Shown: piece by piece, positions 62,373 through 64,000 of the stretch | How the letters are laid out: each line of letters opens with the position of its first letter | Position numbering within the stretch: the first letter of the stretch is position 1 | Assembly: GCA_024684815.1 (NCBI GenBank) | Contig: JAIKWL010000057.1 | Location: 1 to 64,000 of the forward strand | Reading direction: 5' to 3' | Source of the DNA: Saccharofermentans sp. | Lineage (GTDB): Bacteria; Bacillota; Clostridia; Saccharofermentanales; Saccharofermentanaceae | Length of the DNA: 64,000 bases | Notes under the pieces: generated by a model | Database searches by the model: none | What the model was told of the DNA's origin: nothing | What the model saw: the letters and a program-made list of their open reading frames with translations, nothing else | Translations under genes and position numbers: made by a program

Positions 62373-63230
62373 TTACTTTTCTTCAAGAGTTATATAAGCA
62401 GTGTTCATTGACTTGCTCTGCTTTTTCCAGACCACGATTACCAGAACAACTATTATCGCCACAACAGCTATCGTGAATATTCCCTGCTCGCCTGCATAGT
62501 ACGGAACCTTCTCATTGCTTGAAAGCGGCTGCAAATATAACTGATCCAGTTCGTTATGTACTGAATGAAGAAGGATCGCAGGTATCACGCTGCCGCTCAC
62601 ACTTCGTGTCCAGCAATAGATCACTGTCACCAGCATCACCAAAACAATGAAAGCTATTATTCCGTATACTATATTTACTTTTGACTGATATACATCTCCA
62701 AGGATCAGCGGCAGATGCCATAAAGCCCATATAAAACCGTTGATGATCACCGCCTTGACCTTTCCGAATTCCTTTTCGAGAACAGGGTATGCAAAACCTC
62801 TCCATCCCAACTCCTCTCCGGCAGCAGACATCGCGCTTGAGATCAGCAGCGGAATAAAAGATACCGCGATGTAAGTACCGCTTGGAATCCCTTCTCCCCA
62901 CTCGCCCAAAACGGCTTTTGGAAGCGTATCTATACCTGTTGTCGGATCTTTTAAGACCACCCAGGCCAAAGCATATGTCAGTACCAGATAAAATGCAGGA
63001 ATAACAATGCTCAGGATGATGTATAACGGCCTGACCTTAAACTTAAACCCCAATGCTCCCTGATTCCTGAAAAACACTTTTGAGCAGACTATTCCTGTTA
63101 TTCCAGGGACCCACATAAGAAGCGAAACGAACAGGTCAGATTTAGTAAAGATATATAGCAGCTCAAATATCAGGCTCACCGACAGCGTTATCCCGTAAAA
63201 GATAAGCAGAGACTTCTTTTCTTTTGACAT
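62373..63230 (-). CDS. CPBP-family intramembrane metalloprotease
   Basis: A 285-residue integral membrane protein with about eight hydrophobic helices. The active-site motifs are EELGWRGF (Glu-Glu...Arg) in the middle and FIWALWHLPLI (His) further on, followed by a third conserved region with SxxxxxxLHSVHNE. CPBP (Abi) proteases process prenylated or bacteriocin-related peptides, or give immunity. It lies 11 bp after the TetR gene, which likely represses both. A link to the lipopeptide cluster 53 kb away is not supported by position. Confidence 0.93.
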   Translation of the reverse strand: MSKEKKSLLIFYGITLSVSLIFELLYIFTKSDLFVSLLMWVPGITGIVCSKVFFRNQGALGFKFKVRPLYIILSIVIPAFYLVLTYALAWVVLKDPTTGIDTLPKAVLGEWGEGIPSGTYIAVSFIPLLISSAMSAAGEELGWRGFAYPVLEKEFGKVKAVIINGFIWALWHLPLILGDVYQSKVNIVYGIIAFIVLVMLVTVIYCWTRSVSGSVIPAILLHSVHNELDQLYLQPLSSNEKVPYYAGEQGIFTIAVVAIIVVLVIVVWKKQSKSMNTAYITLEEK

Positions 63231-63241
63231 AATGATTTCTC

Positions 63242-63799
63242 CTATTCCCCGGATGAGAGCATTCCATAGAATGCTTTTTTCAGCATCTCTGTTATCTGCT
63301 CTTCATCGTATTTCATCGAGTTGTTTGCAAGCAGGCTCGCAAGGCCGTGCGCCACGCTGAAGAAGATCAGAAACAACTTGCGCGCTTCCTCAATACCGCA
63401 GTCCATTTCTTTAGCAACCACCTTCAGGATCTCCAAGAGCCCGGGATTACCCATGAGCGTATCGATATCCGTTCCTCCGAACTTATCCGTCTGATAAAGG
63501 AAGCGGAAAAGGTTCTTCTCCTCATGGCCGAACCTCACATAGTTGAGCCCAAGCGTCAGAAACGGATTATCGTCATTTTCGTCCGGCATAATGTATCCGA
63601 CATGATACCTGTCAGCCATCTCGTAAGCTGATTCTCTGATCTCGTCTACAGTCTTGAAACTATACAGCACCGGCTGTGTCGAACAGTTCAGATATTTGGC
63701 GATCGTCCGGGCATTCAGGTTCTCGTGACCTTCTTTTCTTATGATCTCAAAAGAAGCATCTTCAATCATTTCCTTGGTGATCTTGACCTTTGGCGGCAT
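63242..63799 (-). CDS. TetR-family transcriptional regulator
   Basis: A 185-residue repressor. The N-terminal HTH (3-55) is typical: MIEDASFEIIRKEGHENLNARTIAKYLNCSTQPVLYSF. The C-terminal helical ligand domain contains NPFLTLGLNYVRFGHEEKNLFRFLY, like TetR_C_33-type regulators. GGAG precedes the ATG. It is followed by the CPBP protease gene at 11 bp. A perfect TATAAC-N4-GTTATA palindrome just upstream is its probable own operator. Confidence 0.93.
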   Translation of the reverse strand: MPPKVKITKEMIEDASFEIIRKEGHENLNARTIAKYLNCSTQPVLYSFKTVDEIRESAYEMADRYHVGYIMPDENDDNPFLTLGLNYVRFGHEEKNLFRFLYQTDKFGGTDIDTLMGNPGLLEILKVVAKEMDCGIEEARKLFLIFFSVAHGLASLLANNSMKYDEEQITEMLKKAFYGMLSSGE

Positions 63800-63813
63800 T
63801 GTAATCTCCTTTG

Positions 63814-63829
63814 TATAACAAGCGTTATA
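63814..63829. promoter_or_regulatory. Probable TetR operator
   Basis: TATAAC-AAGC-GTTATA lies 14 bp upstream of the TetR start and overlaps a possible -10 box on that strand. Confidence 0.6.
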
Positions 63830-63937
63830 TAATGCAGATTATAAATGGTTGCCCGTGTTTGTCAAGGCAGTGTTAAAGGCCGGTCTCTTGGAGGTGTGCC
63901 GCAAGCCGTTTTGCTGCGAGTCACGAGTACACTCAAG

Positions 63938-63983
63938 TGCGTTTTTCGTGCCAAAAGTCTCAAATATCAGCACGAAAAACGCA
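63938..63983. repeat. Perfect 14-bp intergenic inverted repeat
   Basis: TGCGTTTTTCGTGC (63938-63951) pairs perfectly with GCACGAAAAACGCA (63970-63983) over an 18-nt loop, in non-coding sequence at the window edge. Its style resembles the repeats near 51.1 kb. Confidence 0.7.
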
Positions 63984-64000
63984 TGGCAGTAAATTGACCT

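Overview
The window looks like a chromosomal segment of an anaerobic Gram-positive bacterium, most likely a Clostridia-type member of the Bacillota from a gut or rumen habitat. Supporting signs are strong AGGAGG-type ribosome sites, many lipobox lipoproteins, aromatic cell-wall-binding repeats, an HtrA-type protease beside a two-component system, a radical SAM/SPASM enzyme, a 4Fe-4S aldo/keto reductase and the absence of outer-membrane genes. No rRNA, tRNA, CRISPR array or transposase was found. The genus was not determined.

Layout. 0-7 kb: a secreted GH16 beta-glucanase, a two-component system divergent from htrA, and a membrane diguanylate cyclase. 6.8-9.5 kb: the most striking locus, with five tandem small lipobox peptides that share an almost invariant N-terminal half and a short Gly-hydrophobic motif, followed directly by a radical SAM/SPASM maturase. 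It reads like a ribosomally made, post-translationally modified peptide (RiPP) system with lipidated precursors. 9.6-16.2 kb: a minus-strand signalling cluster (lipoprotein, NarL-type regulator, histidine kinase, kinase-like 7TM protein and two membrane proteins). 16-25.4 kb: housekeeping and stress genes, including an aldo/keto reductase, PH-domain protein, GNAT, APH-like kinase, RelBE-like toxin-antitoxin pair, zinc-ribbon protein, Ser/Thr kinase, XRE regulators, and a VanZ-like gene whose only well-placed start is ATA.

25.4-31 kb: a YolD/Y-family polymerase pair, an orphan RCK-like domain, a histone H1-like Lys/Ala/Pro repeat protein and a large extracellular binding lipoprotein. 31-38.2 kb: a visibly more A/T-rich stretch that could be an acquired or defence island. 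It holds a membrane HNH nuclease overlapping a voltage-gated K+ channel, an XRE/alarmone-hydrolase fusion, and a small protein translationally coupled to a nuclease/helicase.

38.4-53.7 kb: the cell surface. It has cell-wall-binding proteins, a polysaccharide deacetylase, a FecR protein, a 1488-residue surface protein and a CHASE2 adenylate cyclase, apparently one operon for the last three, then a transglutaminase-like protein. 53.9-57.6 kb: a manganese (yybP-ykoY) riboswitch with terminator ahead of a MacB/FtsX-type ABC transporter. 57.6-64 kb: a split (frameshifted) membrane/amide-hydrolase gene, small lipoproteins and a TetR-CPBP protease operon. Several intergenic regions carry clusters of long hairpin-forming repeats.
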